This document shows, one piece after another, positions 8,504-16,219 of a stretch of DNA of 64,000 bases. The notes under the pieces were generated by a model that did not search any database, was not told where the DNA came from, and saw nothing but the letters and a program-made list of their open reading frames with translations. Within the stretch, counting starts at the first letter, position 1, and each line of letters opens with the position of its first letter. Origin of the DNA: Hymenobacter siberiensis (lineage in GTDB: Bacteria > Bacteroidota > Bacteroidia > Cytophagales > Hymenobacteraceae); the NCBI RefSeq assembly GCF_018967845.1, contig NZ_JAHLZZ010000001.1, forward strand, positions 3,534,001 to 3,598,000. The letters are read 5' to 3'. The translations under genes were made by a program, and so were the position numbers.

Positions 8504-9601
8504 CTACAGCGGCTGCTCGTGGTTTACGGGCAGTTCGGGCTCATCCGAAATAGGCTGGCCGTCTTCGGCCAGACCTTGCTCGCGCAAGCGGCGCTCGTGG
8601 CGCTCGTCGCGGCGCGGGGTGCCGTTGGCCTGGGCCGTGCGGGTCATTTCCTCGGTGTCGAATTTATCGTAGGCCTCCACGATTTCCTTCACCAGGCGGT
8701 GGCGCACCACGTCTTCGGAGGTCATCTCGACGTAGCCGATGCCTTGCACATTTTTGAGGATGTCCATGGCCTGCATCAGGCCCGATTTCTGGCGGGTGGG
8801 CAGGTCAATCTGGCTGCGGTCGCCGTTCACCATCACCTTGGCCGTGGGGCCCATGCGGGTCAGAAACATCTTAATCTGGCTCGGCGTGGTGTTCTGGGCT
8901 TCATCGAGAAGCACGAAAGCATTGTTAAGCGTGCGGCCACGCATGTAGGCCAGCGGAGCGATTTCGATGATTTTATTTTCCTGGTAAAACTTCAGCTTTT
9001 CGGCCGGAATCATGTCTTCCAGGGCATCGTAAATCGGCCGCAGGTAGGGGTCGACCTTCTCCTTCATGTCGCCGGGCAGGAAGCCCAGGCTTTCGCCGGC
9101 CTCCACTACGGGGCGCGAGATAATGATTTTTTTGACCTCCTTGTTTTTGAGCGCCCGCACGGCCAGCGCCACCGAAATGTAGGTTTTGCCGGTACCGGCC
9201 GGGCCCAGGGTGAAGGTGAGGTCATGCGACATCACGGTGTCCACCAGCTTCTGCTGGTTGGGCGTTTTGGCCTTAATGACGCCGCCCTTAGCCCCGAACA
9301 AAATGACGTCGGGCGAGGCAGCCAGCACCCGACCTTCGGCCTCCTCAGAGGTAGCTGAGAGGTACTGATTTACCGTTTTGTCGGTAATCTGACCGTATTG
9401 GTGGTAGTGCTCGATGAGCGAGGAGAAGATGTCATTGATGCGGGAGATGACTTCCGTCTGACCCTGAATTTTGATTTCGTTGCCGCGGCTAATGATTTTA
9501 GAGCCGGGAAACGCGGCCGCCAGCTGGCGGATATTCTGATTGTCGGGGCCGAGGAAATCGACCAAAGACATGTTTTCGAGGGTGATGATTTTTTCGACCA
9601 A
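8504..9601 (-). CDS. phoH: PhoH-like P-loop ATPase
   Basis: This 365-aa protein is a cytoplasmic PhoH-family ATPase, related to superfamily 1 helicases and linked in other bacteria to RNA metabolism and stress. An N-terminal KH-like region (residues about 1-110) precedes the Walker A motif GPAGTGKT (about residue 140) and the Walker B-like LLDEAQNTTPSQ; the conserved KIIISRPVVEAGESLGFLPG lies between them. Length is normal, with a charged C-terminal tail (RRDERHERRLREQG). It is divergent from the SAM hydrolase-like gene. Confidence 0.93.
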   Translation of the reverse strand: MVEKIITLENMSLVDFLGPDNQNIRQLAAAFPGSKIISRGNEIKIQGQTEVISRINDIFSSLIEHYHQYGQITDKTVNQYLSATSEEAEGRVLAASPDVILFGAKGGVIKAKTPNQQKLVDTVMSHDLTFTLGPAGTGKTYISVALAVRALKNKEVKKIIISRPVVEAGESLGFLPGDMKEKVDPYLRPIYDALEDMIPAEKLKFYQENKIIEIAPLAYMRGRTLNNAFVLLDEAQNTTPSQIKMFLTRMGPTAKVMVNGDRSQIDLPTRQKSGLMQAMDILKNVQGIGYVEMTSEDVVRHRLVKEIVEAYDKFDTEEMTRTAQANGTPRRDERHERRLREQGLAEDGQPISDEPELPVNHEQPL

Positions 9602-9665
9602 GTTGGAAGAGAGGGGGAAAGAGAAAGGGGGTAGGAAAAACGGGCTGTTTTCGACCCGAACCGGC

Positions 9666-9673
9666 TACTTTTG
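9666..9673 (+). promoter_or_regulatory. Bacteroidetes-type -7 box
   Basis: TACTTTTG fits the TAnnTTTG -7 consensus of Bacteroidetes primary sigma promoters and lies 50 bp before the start codon of the SAM hydrolase-like gene. A weaker TTTC-containing -33 match lies about 20 bp upstream. Confidence 0.45.
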
Positions 9674-9723
9674 CCCCGGTTCGGACGCTGGAACAATACT
9701 ACGAATAACTACGGAACGCAAGC

Positions 9724-10494
9724 ATGGGTTTGATTACGCTGCTCACAGATTTTGGCTACCGCGACCATTACGTGGCAGCCCTGAAAGCGCGGCTGCTGCA
9801 CTTGGCCCCGGCAGTTCCGGTGGTCGACATCAGCCACGGCGTCGAATCCTTTAACATCGCACACGCCGTTCACGTTCTCCAAAGCGTATTTCGGGATTTC
9901 CCGCTGGGCACGGTCCACGTTATCGGCGTGGCCGACCACGGCGCGGGCCCCGAGCCCAACTGGCTGGCCGCCGAGCTGGACGGCCACTACTTCGTGACCG
10001 GCGACAACGGCATTCTGGCCCTGCTGGCCAACGGCATCCCCGAAAAAATGGTGGCCCTGCCGGCCGCCATCACTGCCTCGCCCACCCGCGACGTGCTGCT
10101 ACCCGCCGCCGTAGCCCTGGCCCAGGGCGCTATGCTAAGCGACCTCGGCCCGGCCGTTACCGCGCTGCATCAACTCAATAACCGCCAGCTGCGGCTGCAG
10201 GACCACCGCGTCACGGGCCACGTAGCGCACGTTGACCACTACGGCAACCTCGTCACCAACATTTCGCGCACGGCGGTGGAAGCCGTGGGCCACGGCCGGC
10301 CGCTGGCCATCCACTTCGGGCGCGACGTGGTGCGCGACCTGCACCCGCACTTCTCGGCCGTGCCACCCGGCGAGGCGGTGGTGGTGTTCAACAGCCAGGA
10401 TTTTTTGTGTCTGGGTATTTGCCAAGGCAACGCTTCGGAGCTGCTGGGGTTAAATTTCGACTCGCAGGTGGACGTGCGGTTTCAGACAGAGTAG
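9724..10494 (+). CDS. SAM hydrolase / SAM-dependent halogenase family (DUF62) protein
   Basis: This 256-aa protein belongs to the S-adenosyl-L-methionine hydroxide adenosyltransferase family, which splits SAM to adenosine and methionine. The hallmark opening LITLLTDFGYRDHYVAALK contains the SAM-binding aspartate, followed by VVDISHGVESFNI, GTVHVIGVADHG and DNGILALL. The C-terminal domain carries HVDHYGNLVTNI. The full family length is present. The start is the ATG after GGAACGCAAGC. It has its own promoter-like box and converges on the esterase gene. Confidence 0.92.
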   Translation: MGLITLLTDFGYRDHYVAALKARLLHLAPAVPVVDISHGVESFNIAHAVHVLQSVFRDFPLGTVHVIGVADHGAGPEPNWLAAELDGHYFVTGDNGILALLANGIPEKMVALPAAITASPTRDVLLPAAVALAQGAMLSDLGPAVTALHQLNNRQLRLQDHRVTGHVAHVDHYGNLVTNISRTAVEAVGHGRPLAIHFGRDVVRDLHPHFSAVPPGEAVVVFNSQDFLCLGICQGNASELLGLNFDSQVDVRFQTE

Positions 10495-10503
10495 GTAACA
10501 GGC

Positions 10504-10539
10504 AAAAAAAGGCCGTCATGCTGCGCGCAGCATGACGGC
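10504..10539 (-). terminator. Rho-independent terminator of the esterase gene
   Basis: On the minus strand a perfect hairpin (arms GCCGTCATGCTGCG / CGCAGCATGACGGC, 10512-10539) is followed by seven T (10504-10510), just past the stop of the esterase gene. Its stem core GTCATGC-GCGCGCAGC resembles the arms of the MITE at 11933-12082. Confidence 0.8.
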
Positions 10540-10578
10540 TTGAACCACAGAATTCGGTTCACTCAGAAAGCAATGCTC

Positions 10579-11754
10579 CTACTTCAGGGCACCTTTCAGG
10601 TCGCTGGCGGCCAGGGCTTCGGCTTCTTTGGCCTCGGGCACCACGGCGCCCATGCCGAAGAATTCGTGCGTGGTGCCATCGTAGAGCTTATAATTGGTTT
10701 TCACGCCGGCGGCGGTAAGCCTATCGGCCAGGGTTTTGCCCTCGCTCATCAACGGGTCGTACTCAGCACTGATGACGGTGGTTGGCTCCAGTCCTTTCAG
10801 GTTGGCGGCCACCAGGTTCACGCGCGGGTCTTTGCCATCGGCGGGGCTGCGGAGGTAGTTTTTGAAGAACCAGGCCATCGCCGGAGCGTTTAGAGGCGCG
10901 GTGTCGGTGAATTTCTGGTACGAAGGCGTGGTCATGTCGTAGCCCGCAATGGGGTACACCAGCACCTGGTACTTGGGGAGGGCCACCTTGCGGTCGCGGG
11001 CCATCATGCTCACGGCACAAGCCAGGCCGCCACCAGCGCTTTCGCCCATCACGGCCACTCGGGCGGGGTCGCCCTTCATCAAAGCGGCATTTTTCAGCAC
11101 GTACTGGTAGGCGGCGAAGGCATCGTCGTGGGCGGTGGGGAACTTGTACTCCGGGCCCTTGCGATACTCCACCGACACCAGTACGGCACCCACCTGCTCG
11201 CACATGGCCTGGGCCGATGCGGCGTAGGTATCATTGTTGGCAATTACCCAGCCGCCGCCGTGGTAGTACACGATAACGGGGTACGGGGCCGTACCGCTCT
11301 TGGGCGTGTACACACGGGCTTTCACGCCGGGAGCCACCGTTGCGCTCATCGTGTCGCAGTTCATTGGGGGCATGGCGATGTTGCTCACCTGCATCTGCTT
11401 TTTAAGGGCATCGGCAAAATTAGGCCCCTTACGTGCCTGGGCGGCGGTAAGCGAGGGCAATGGCTTCGGGTTGAAGCTCATCAACTGCTCAATCACGGCT
11501 GCCATCTCGGGCTTGAGGTTGGGACCCCAAGCCGGATTGGGGCCGGTTGGCTTCACGGCACTCATGCCATCGGCAATGGCCGTTACCGCCGAGCTATCGG
11601 AGACAGCATTGGTTTCGCCGGAAACCACCGTGGCCGTTTTGTCGGTTTCGGTGGCGATGGGCTGGCTGTTGCAGCTGCTAAATAGCAGGCCGCCAGCTAA
11701 AGCAGGAGCGGTGAGCCACGCAAATGCTGATGAACGGGAGAAGAAATTTTTCAT
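10579..11754 (-). CDS. Alpha/beta hydrolase (HSL/esterase-lipase type) lipoprotein
   Basis: This 391-aa predicted lipoprotein has an N-terminal signal with lipobox LLFSSC (about residues 23-28), placing it in an outer or inner membrane leaflet. It is an esterase/lipase of the hormone-sensitive-lipase class: oxyanion motif YYHGGGWVI, nucleophile elbow GESAGGG, and a likely acid and histidine in ISAEYDPLMSEG and GTTHEFFGM. The enzyme probably hydrolyses short acyl esters. The single gene ends at a strong terminator. Family and localisation are well supported; the substrate is not known. Confidence 0.9.
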   Translation of the reverse strand: MKNFFSRSSAFAWLTAPALAGGLLFSSCNSQPIATETDKTATVVSGETNAVSDSSAVTAIADGMSAVKPTGPNPAWGPNLKPEMAAVIEQLMSFNPKPLPSLTAAQARKGPNFADALKKQMQVSNIAMPPMNCDTMSATVAPGVKARVYTPKSGTAPYPVIVYYHGGGWVIANNDTYAASAQAMCEQVGAVLVSVEYRKGPEYKFPTAHDDAFAAYQYVLKNAALMKGDPARVAVMGESAGGGLACAVSMMARDRKVALPKYQVLVYPIAGYDMTTPSYQKFTDTAPLNAPAMAWFFKNYLRSPADGKDPRVNLVAANLKGLEPTTVISAEYDPLMSEGKTLADRLTAAGVKTNYKLYDGTTHEFFGMGAVVPEAKEAEALAASDLKGALK

Positions 11755-11932
11755 GGAAAAGAATAGGTAAAGTATGACGGTATAAAGAGCAGGTGTTTGC
11801 GGCAGGTTCTACGCTGAGCAGTACACATAGTTGGTATAAGCCCGAGTTTTGACGCCTGATGCAGCATTCTGGTATCAGAAATAATACAAATACACCAATA
11901 TTATTATTTTAATAATCAAGTAATTAATCAGT

Positions 11933-12082
11933 GGGGTTGTTTAGAAAGTCACAAAAGGTACTCAAACGGTCATGCAGCGCGCAGCGCAGCATTTTGCTCG
12001 CATCGTTGAACGGGCCTGACGATGCGAGCAAAATGCTTTGCTGCGCGCTGCATGACCGTTCGGGGACTTTCTAAACAGCTTC
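11933..12082. mobile_element. 150-bp palindromic MITE related to the IS at 15305
   Basis: The right end (GACTTTCTAAACAGCTTC, 12065-12082) is identical to the end of the IS5-like element at 15305-16219, and the left end (11933-11950) is a slightly diverged inverted copy. AGT flanks both sides (11930-11932 and 12083-12085) as a 3-bp target duplication. The interior is a second long inverted repeat (ACGGTCATGCAGCGCGCAGC... about a 14-bp loop) without an ORF. It is best explained as a non-autonomous passenger of that IS. The rest of 11755-12363 is AT-rich spacer without a supported gene. Confidence 0.8.
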
Positions 12083-12363
12083 AGTATCAACACCCGAATA
12101 TCGACAAATATGAGGCTCTACCCACTTCATAAGAGAATGTCACTCTTTGCCGGCGTAGGTGGTCAAATAGTGGCACCACGTTTCGGGAGCGTCTGCACAT
12201 GGTGCGCCATTGGTTTTACAGGCTGATGAAAAATACATCATGCTTCATTGCCCGCCGTTGGACAGACCTGAGAACTGCTTTAGAAGCTATTCGCCTCGGG
12301 CGCTGGTTTGGCTTTGCGGAGCCGGGGTCTTTTACTTTTGTTGCTTACCCTCTCACTTTCCGA

Positions 12364-12651
12364 ATGCTGATTCGTATTGTTCGCATGAGTTTTGAACCGG
12401 CACAGGTACCGGCCTTTCTTGCCCTTTTCCGGGCCACCGAGCACCGCATCCGGCAACAGCCCGGCTGCCGCTACCTGGAGCTGTGGCAGGATGCCGACCA
12501 CCCGGCCACCTACTGCACCCACAGCCACTGGGACGATGCGGCCGCACTCAATGCCTACCGTAAGTCGGGCCTGTTCGGCGAGGTGTGGCCGGCCACCAAG
12601 CGGCTATTTGCCGCGCCGCCCGTGGCCTTTTCGGTGAATCCGGTGTTGTAG
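12364..12651 (+). CDS. Antibiotic biosynthesis monooxygenase (ABM) fold protein
   Basis: This 95-aa protein has the dimeric ferredoxin-like ABM fold, seen in MLIRIVRMSFEP, FLALFRATEHRIRQQPGC, LELWQDADHPATY and HSHWDDAAALNAYRKSGLF. Such small proteins act as heme-degrading or quinol monooxygenases, or as stress proteins. An open frame reaches upstream to 12199, but homology-type features begin at the ATG at 12364. The stop is 32 bp before hscB, so the two may be co-transcribed. Confidence 0.85.
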   Translation: MLIRIVRMSFEPAQVPAFLALFRATEHRIRQQPGCRYLELWQDADHPATYCTHSHWDDAAALNAYRKSGLFGEVWPATKRLFAAPPVAFSVNPVL

Positions 12652-12683
12652 CCGTATTCCCCCCTGACTAATTCTCGTTTTCT

Positions 12684-13223
12684 ATGTCCCCCGATTACTT
12701 CGCCTTCTACGGCCTGCCCCACTCCTTCCGGCCCGATGAGACCGCCCTCAAACGCCTCTACTACGCCAAAAGCCGCGAAACGCACCCCGATTTCCACGCC
12801 ACCACTTCGCCCGAAAACCAGGCCGAGATGCTGCGCCAAGCCACCCTCAACACCAACGCCTACCGCACCCTTTCCGACCCCGACCAGCGCATGGCATACC
12901 TGCTGCGCGAAAATGGCCTGCTCGAAGAAGGCAAGCAAGAGCAGCTCCCGCCCGATTTCCTAATGGACATGATGGACCTCAACGAGGAGCTTATGGAGCT
13001 GGGAATGGACGCCGACCCGGCCGGCATCACCAAAGTGGCCGCCGAAGTCACCGCCCTGGCCGGTACCCTCGACGCGGGCATCGAGCCCGTTCTCGCTGGC
13101 TATGAGCAGCTCCCCACCGACCACCACCAGGCCGCGCTCCAGCAAATCCGCACCTACTACCTAAAAAAGCGGTATCTGTTGCGCATCCAGCAGCAAGTTG
13201 CTACCTTTGCAACCCGCTCCTGA
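12684..13223 (+). CDS. hscB: Fe-S cluster assembly co-chaperone HscB
   Basis: This 179-aa J-type co-chaperone delivers the IscU scaffold to the Hsp70 HscA during iron-sulfur cluster assembly in the cytoplasm. An N-terminal J domain (DYFAFYGLPHSF, then the HPD motif in RETHPDFHA, about residues 35-38) is followed by LNTNAYRTLSDPDQRMAYLL. The C-terminal helical bundle includes DFLMDMMDLNEELMEL, typical of the IscU-binding domain. Length is normal. It is preceded by the ABM gene and followed by tRNA-Leu, whose promoter box overlaps the end of hscB. Confidence 0.92.
   Translation: MSPDYFAFYGLPHSFRPDETALKRLYYAKSRETHPDFHATTSPENQAEMLRQATLNTNAYRTLSDPDQRMAYLLRENGLLEEGKQEQLPPDFLMDMMDLNEELMELGMDADPAGITKVAAEVTALAGTLDAGIEPVLAGYEQLPTDHHQAALQQIRTYYLKKRYLLRIQQQVATFATRS
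13202..13209 (+). promoter_or_regulatory. Promoter -7 box for tRNA-Leu
   Basis: TACCTTTG matches TAnnTTTG, with a TTG-type -33 element about 20 bp upstream. It lies inside the last codons of hscB and 51 bp before the tRNA, a suitable distance. Confidence 0.5.
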
Positions 13224-13259
13224 TACCGGCAGAGCGGAATTGTTCTAAAAGCTTATCCT

Positions 13260-13341
13260 GCCCGGATGGCGGAACCGGTAGACGCGTTGGTCTCAAACAC
13301 CAATATCGCAAGATGTGCCGGTTCGACTCCGGCTCCGGGTA
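13260..13341 (+). tRNA. tRNA-Leu (anticodon CAA)
   Basis: The acceptor stem GCCCGGA (13260-13266) pairs with TCCGGGT (13334-13340), allowing one G-U. The anticodon arm TTGGT-CTCAAAC-ACCAA gives anticodon CAA at 13294-13296. A variable arm and the T arm CCGG-TTCGACT-CCGG complete the class II leucine structure. CCA is not encoded. The gene is directly followed by a tyrosine recombinase, so its 3' end is the probable attachment site. Confidence 0.93.
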
Positions 13342-13521
13342 CGACCCTTCACGATGTGAGGGTGTAGTTAAGCCCTCAAAAAGCCGTGAATCAAGCAATT
13401 GACGCGGTTTCTTGGGGGCTTTTCTTATGCCTTCGCGATGGTGTTCTTGCACTTCACGGCGTGAGTTCTGGCCCCCATCCTGCCCCCAGACCTGTCCCCA
13501 CCTGTCCCCTCCCCTGCTGTC

Positions 13522-14826
13522 ATGAATATTTGCTTTGAGCGACGCATTGAACGGCCCGACGCGCATGGCCGCTGTGTTATCCGATTGGTTGCGACGTTTG
13601 ATAACCAGCGGCTGCGATTTGCGACTGGTGAAAAGTGCGTGGCCTCGGAATGGAACGAGAAAACGGGCTGGTTTAGAAAGTCGTTTGGTGATATTGACAA
13701 TGCGACGCTGCGGCTGCGGGCCTTGCGGACGAAGGTAGAAGATGTCTACAGTGGTTTGCGCACGAAACTAGCGGGTCCAGTATCTGGAGCAGCGTTGCGG
13801 ACGGCGGTGGCTGCTGTGGACGCGCCCGCTGGTCCGGCACCTGGATTGGTTGAGTTGCTTGACGAGCATCGGGCTGTACTGATTGCGCGTGGGTTTCGGG
13901 CTAACACGGTAAAGGGTTACAAGACGACGCGCAACACGGTAGCAAAATGGGTGGCTACGCTCCCGTCGGGCATGACGGTGGTCGACTACGACTTGCCGGC
14001 GCACGACTCGCTCCAATCGTGGATGCGGGAGGAAATGGGGCACGCCCAGAATACCATTGCGGGTGCTGTGAAGCAGTTAAAGCCTTTCCTTAGCTGGGCG
14101 CGGGATGAGCGGGACCAAGTACTGGCCGTGGACCCTGGGAAGTTGCCGGTGGAATGGGAGGACGTTGAAAAGTGCTGGCTTTCGGCTGAGGAACTGGAGA
14201 AGATAGCGCGGGCGTTGCTGCCGAATAACCTGGCGCTGGTGCGGGATGCCTTTGTGTTCTGCTGCTACACGGGCCTGCGCTACTCAGACCTACACGACCT
14301 GCACAGCGGCAACTTGTACGATTGGGACGGCGGGCAGGTGCTGCGGCTCACTCAAACCAAGACGCGAACGGGCGTGAGTATCTATCTGACCGTGCCGGCG
14401 CTGGCACTACTGGCCAAGTATGACGGGACGCGGGCGCGGCTGCTACCGGTGTTTGAAAACGCGGTGATGAACCGGTACCTGAAGCGTATTGCCCGCCTGG
14501 CGGGTGTGGACCGGCTGGTAGAGGTGGTGGAAACCATCGACGGGCACATTTTTAAGCGGCCGGTACCGAAGTGGGAGCTGGTGACGATGCACACGGCGCG
14601 GCACACGTTTGCGACCCAGAGCCTGATGCGGGGCATGCCGGTTGAGGTGCTGCAGAAGGTGCTGGGGCATGCCAACATTAAGACCACGCTCATCTACGCG
14701 AAGATTGTGGAGGACTTTCAGCATCAGACGATGCGGCGGATTTGGGACGGTCAGAGCGGGGTAACGGAGAGCGCGGGGGCGCGGTCAAGCCAAATTTGCG
14801 CGGTGGAGCCGTTGGCGGTGGCCTGA
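13522..14826 (+). CDS. Tyrosine recombinase / integrase (Bacteroidetes phage-integrase type)
   Basis: This 434-aa protein is a site-specific tyrosine recombinase. It has an N-terminal Arm/SAM-like region, a core-binding domain (about residues 110-200, KGYKTTRNTVAKW) and a catalytic domain with Arg in CCYTGLRYSDL, HTARHTFAT (H-x-x-R), LGHANIKTTLIYAKI (His and nucleophile Tyr). It starts 180 bp downstream of tRNA-Leu in the same direction, a classic island or prophage layout. It very likely integrated the accessory DNA to its right. No second copy of the tRNA 3' end was found in this window. Its last 76 bp overlap the convergent gene ending at 14751. Confidence 0.93.
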   Translation: MNICFERRIERPDAHGRCVIRLVATFDNQRLRFATGEKCVASEWNEKTGWFRKSFGDIDNATLRLRALRTKVEDVYSGLRTKLAGPVSGAALRTAVAAVDAPAGPAPGLVELLDEHRAVLIARGFRANTVKGYKTTRNTVAKWVATLPSGMTVVDYDLPAHDSLQSWMREEMGHAQNTIAGAVKQLKPFLSWARDERDQVLAVDPGKLPVEWEDVEKCWLSAEELEKIARALLPNNLALVRDAFVFCCYTGLRYSDLHDLHSGNLYDWDGGQVLRLTQTKTRTGVSIYLTVPALALLAKYDGTRARLLPVFENAVMNRYLKRIARLAGVDRLVEVVETIDGHIFKRPVPKWELVTMHTARHTFATQSLMRGMPVEVLQKVLGHANIKTTLIYAKIVEDFQHQTMRRIWDGQSGVTESAGARSSQICAVEPLAVA

Positions 14827-15140
14827 ACGCCCTGCACCAGCACCACGCGCCCCGTCAACTCAAGCGGTTGCAGCTGTAGGTAGCGCGTCAGGTTGGGCAG
14901 CAGTTCGGACCTGACGGCTACCTCTATTGGGCACTTTGGCCTATGCTGTTGGAGGCTGATGAAGGTGTAGCCGGTACGGGTGGTGCGGGTAGCGGCGACG
15001 GTGGCGCGGACGTGCACGTACTGGCCGGGGTGGGCGGCGGCCTTGGCGGCGGACAGCTCTGGCGGTGTCGTCGAGGAACTGAGGGCGGCTGTGGCTATTA
15101 CCAGCAACAATAGACGCGGGGCTGACAACAGGTTTCTCAC
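14751..15140 (-). CDS. Secreted hypothetical protein, possible OB-fold
   Basis: This 129-aa protein has an N-terminal signal peptide (RLLLLVIATAALSSS). It is followed by a compact beta-rich region (PGQYVHVRATVAATRTT, TGYTFISLQQ, LELTGRVVLVQGVQ) that resembles an OB-fold nucleic-acid or ligand-binding domain. It overlaps the 3' end of the integrase gene on the other strand by 76 bp, which slightly lowers confidence. It lies 70 bp after the end of the interrupted serine hydrolase gene on the same strand. The function is unknown. Confidence 0.6.
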   Translation of the reverse strand: MRNLLSAPRLLLLVIATAALSSSTTPPELSAAKAAAHPGQYVHVRATVAATRTTRTGYTFISLQQHRPKCPIEVAVRSELLPNLTRYLQLQPLELTGRVVLVQGVQATANGSTAQIWLDRAPALSVTPL

Positions 15141-15304
15141 TGTAACGGGGCGTTTTTTAACTGAGCGCTACTTCTACACTTCTACGTTCAGCAGGCCGGC
15201 TGCTTAGCCTTCAGATGCCTACTCGGTGCTGGTATTTTTCTAACGTGTTCCAGATTTTATACATCGCCACCTCACCGGCCCTGGTAGAATGGCTGGTATT
15301 CATC

Positions 15305-16219
15305 GAAGCTGTTTAGAAAGTCAAAGGACTCCCAAAAAAGCGCGAAATTTGAGGTGTAACACTCCTTTTTTCGCATTTTAATGGAAGTCCTGTCCAAAGA
15401 TATGATTCGCCAATGGATTCTGCCCGCGCTCACCTTCTCCGCCCATGGCCGCCCCTCGGTCGTGGAGCCGGCCGAGTTGGTGGAAGCCATTCTCTACAAA
15501 CTCAAAAGCGGCTGTCAATGGCGATTATTGCCTGTTAAACAGTTTTTTACGGGCGCATCGCTGACCTGGCAGGGCGTGTACGCCCGCTTTAATGCGTGGC
15601 GCAAGGACGGGTCCTGGCAAGGGGTATGGCTCCGCTTGTTGCGCGAAAACGGGGCCCATCTGGACTGTTCCAGCGTCCAACTCGACGGCAGCCACACGCC
15701 CGCCAAGAACGGCGGGGAGGCCGTCGGCTATCAGGGCCGCAAGAAAGCCCGTACCACCACAGCCCTCTTCGTGGCCGATAACCGGGGACAACCGCTGGCC
15801 TGCGCCAGCCCGCAGGCGGGCAACCACCACGACACCCACCAGCTCAACGCCTTGTTCGGGGAAATCTGCGCCTCGCTCGAAGCGGCTAATATTCCCGTCG
15901 CCGGGCTGTTTCTGAACGCCGACAAAGCCTTTGACACCCAAGGCTTTCGTCAGGAATGCGCCCGGCGCGACATCGAGGCCAACATTCCCCGCAACCGCCG
16001 CGCCGCCGACTGGCAGACCGACGACGACACCTTTTTCGACCCCGAACTCTACCGCCGCCGCGTCGTGGTCGAACACGCCAACGCCTGGCTCGACGGATTT
16101 AAAACCTTGCTCGTGCGCTACGAAACCAGCGTCGGCAATTGGCTGGCCTGGCACTGGCTCGCCTTCGTCGTCATCTTTTTGCGAAAAATTAATCAAAAGC
16201 CGACTTTCTAAACAGCTTC
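15305..16219 (+). mobile_element. IS5-like insertion sequence (915 bp), intact, ATC target duplication
   Basis: Perfect terminal repeats GAAGCTGTTTAGAAAGTC (15305-15322) and its complement (16202-16219) bound a single intact transposase gene. ATC is duplicated at 15302-15304 and 16220-16222. The disrupted host gene can be reconstructed exactly, so the insertion appears recent. The same ends occur on the MITE at 11933-12082. Confidence 0.93.
15381..16211 (+). CDS. IS5-family DDE transposase
   Basis: This 276-aa transposase catalyses movement of the surrounding IS. It shows an N-terminal DNA-binding region (ILYKLKSGCQWRLLP) and the DDE catalytic residues in SVQLDGSH, LFLNADKAFD and VVVEHANAWLDGFK. 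The gene is a single uninterrupted frame filling the element, and its stop lies inside the right terminal repeat. It is probably functional and could also mobilise the palindromic MITE at 11.9 kb. Confidence 0.9.
   Translation: MEVLSKDMIRQWILPALTFSAHGRPSVVEPAELVEAILYKLKSGCQWRLLPVKQFFTGASLTWQGVYARFNAWRKDGSWQGVWLRLLRENGAHLDCSSVQLDGSHTPAKNGGEAVGYQGRKKARTTTALFVADNRGQPLACASPQAGNHHDTHQLNALFGEICASLEAANIPVAGLFLNADKAFDTQGFRQECARRDIEANIPRNRRAADWQTDDDTFFDPELYRRRVVVEHANAWLDGFKTLLVRYETSVGNWLAWHWLAFVVIFLRKINQKPTF

Noticed and set aside
8417..9358. 313-aa plus-strand frame opposite phoH
   Set aside because: It is the antisense shadow of the conserved PhoH ATPase.
12199..12363. N-terminal extension of the ABM-fold protein
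   Set aside because: Residues before 12364 do not belong to the fold and the sequence there has intergenic composition.
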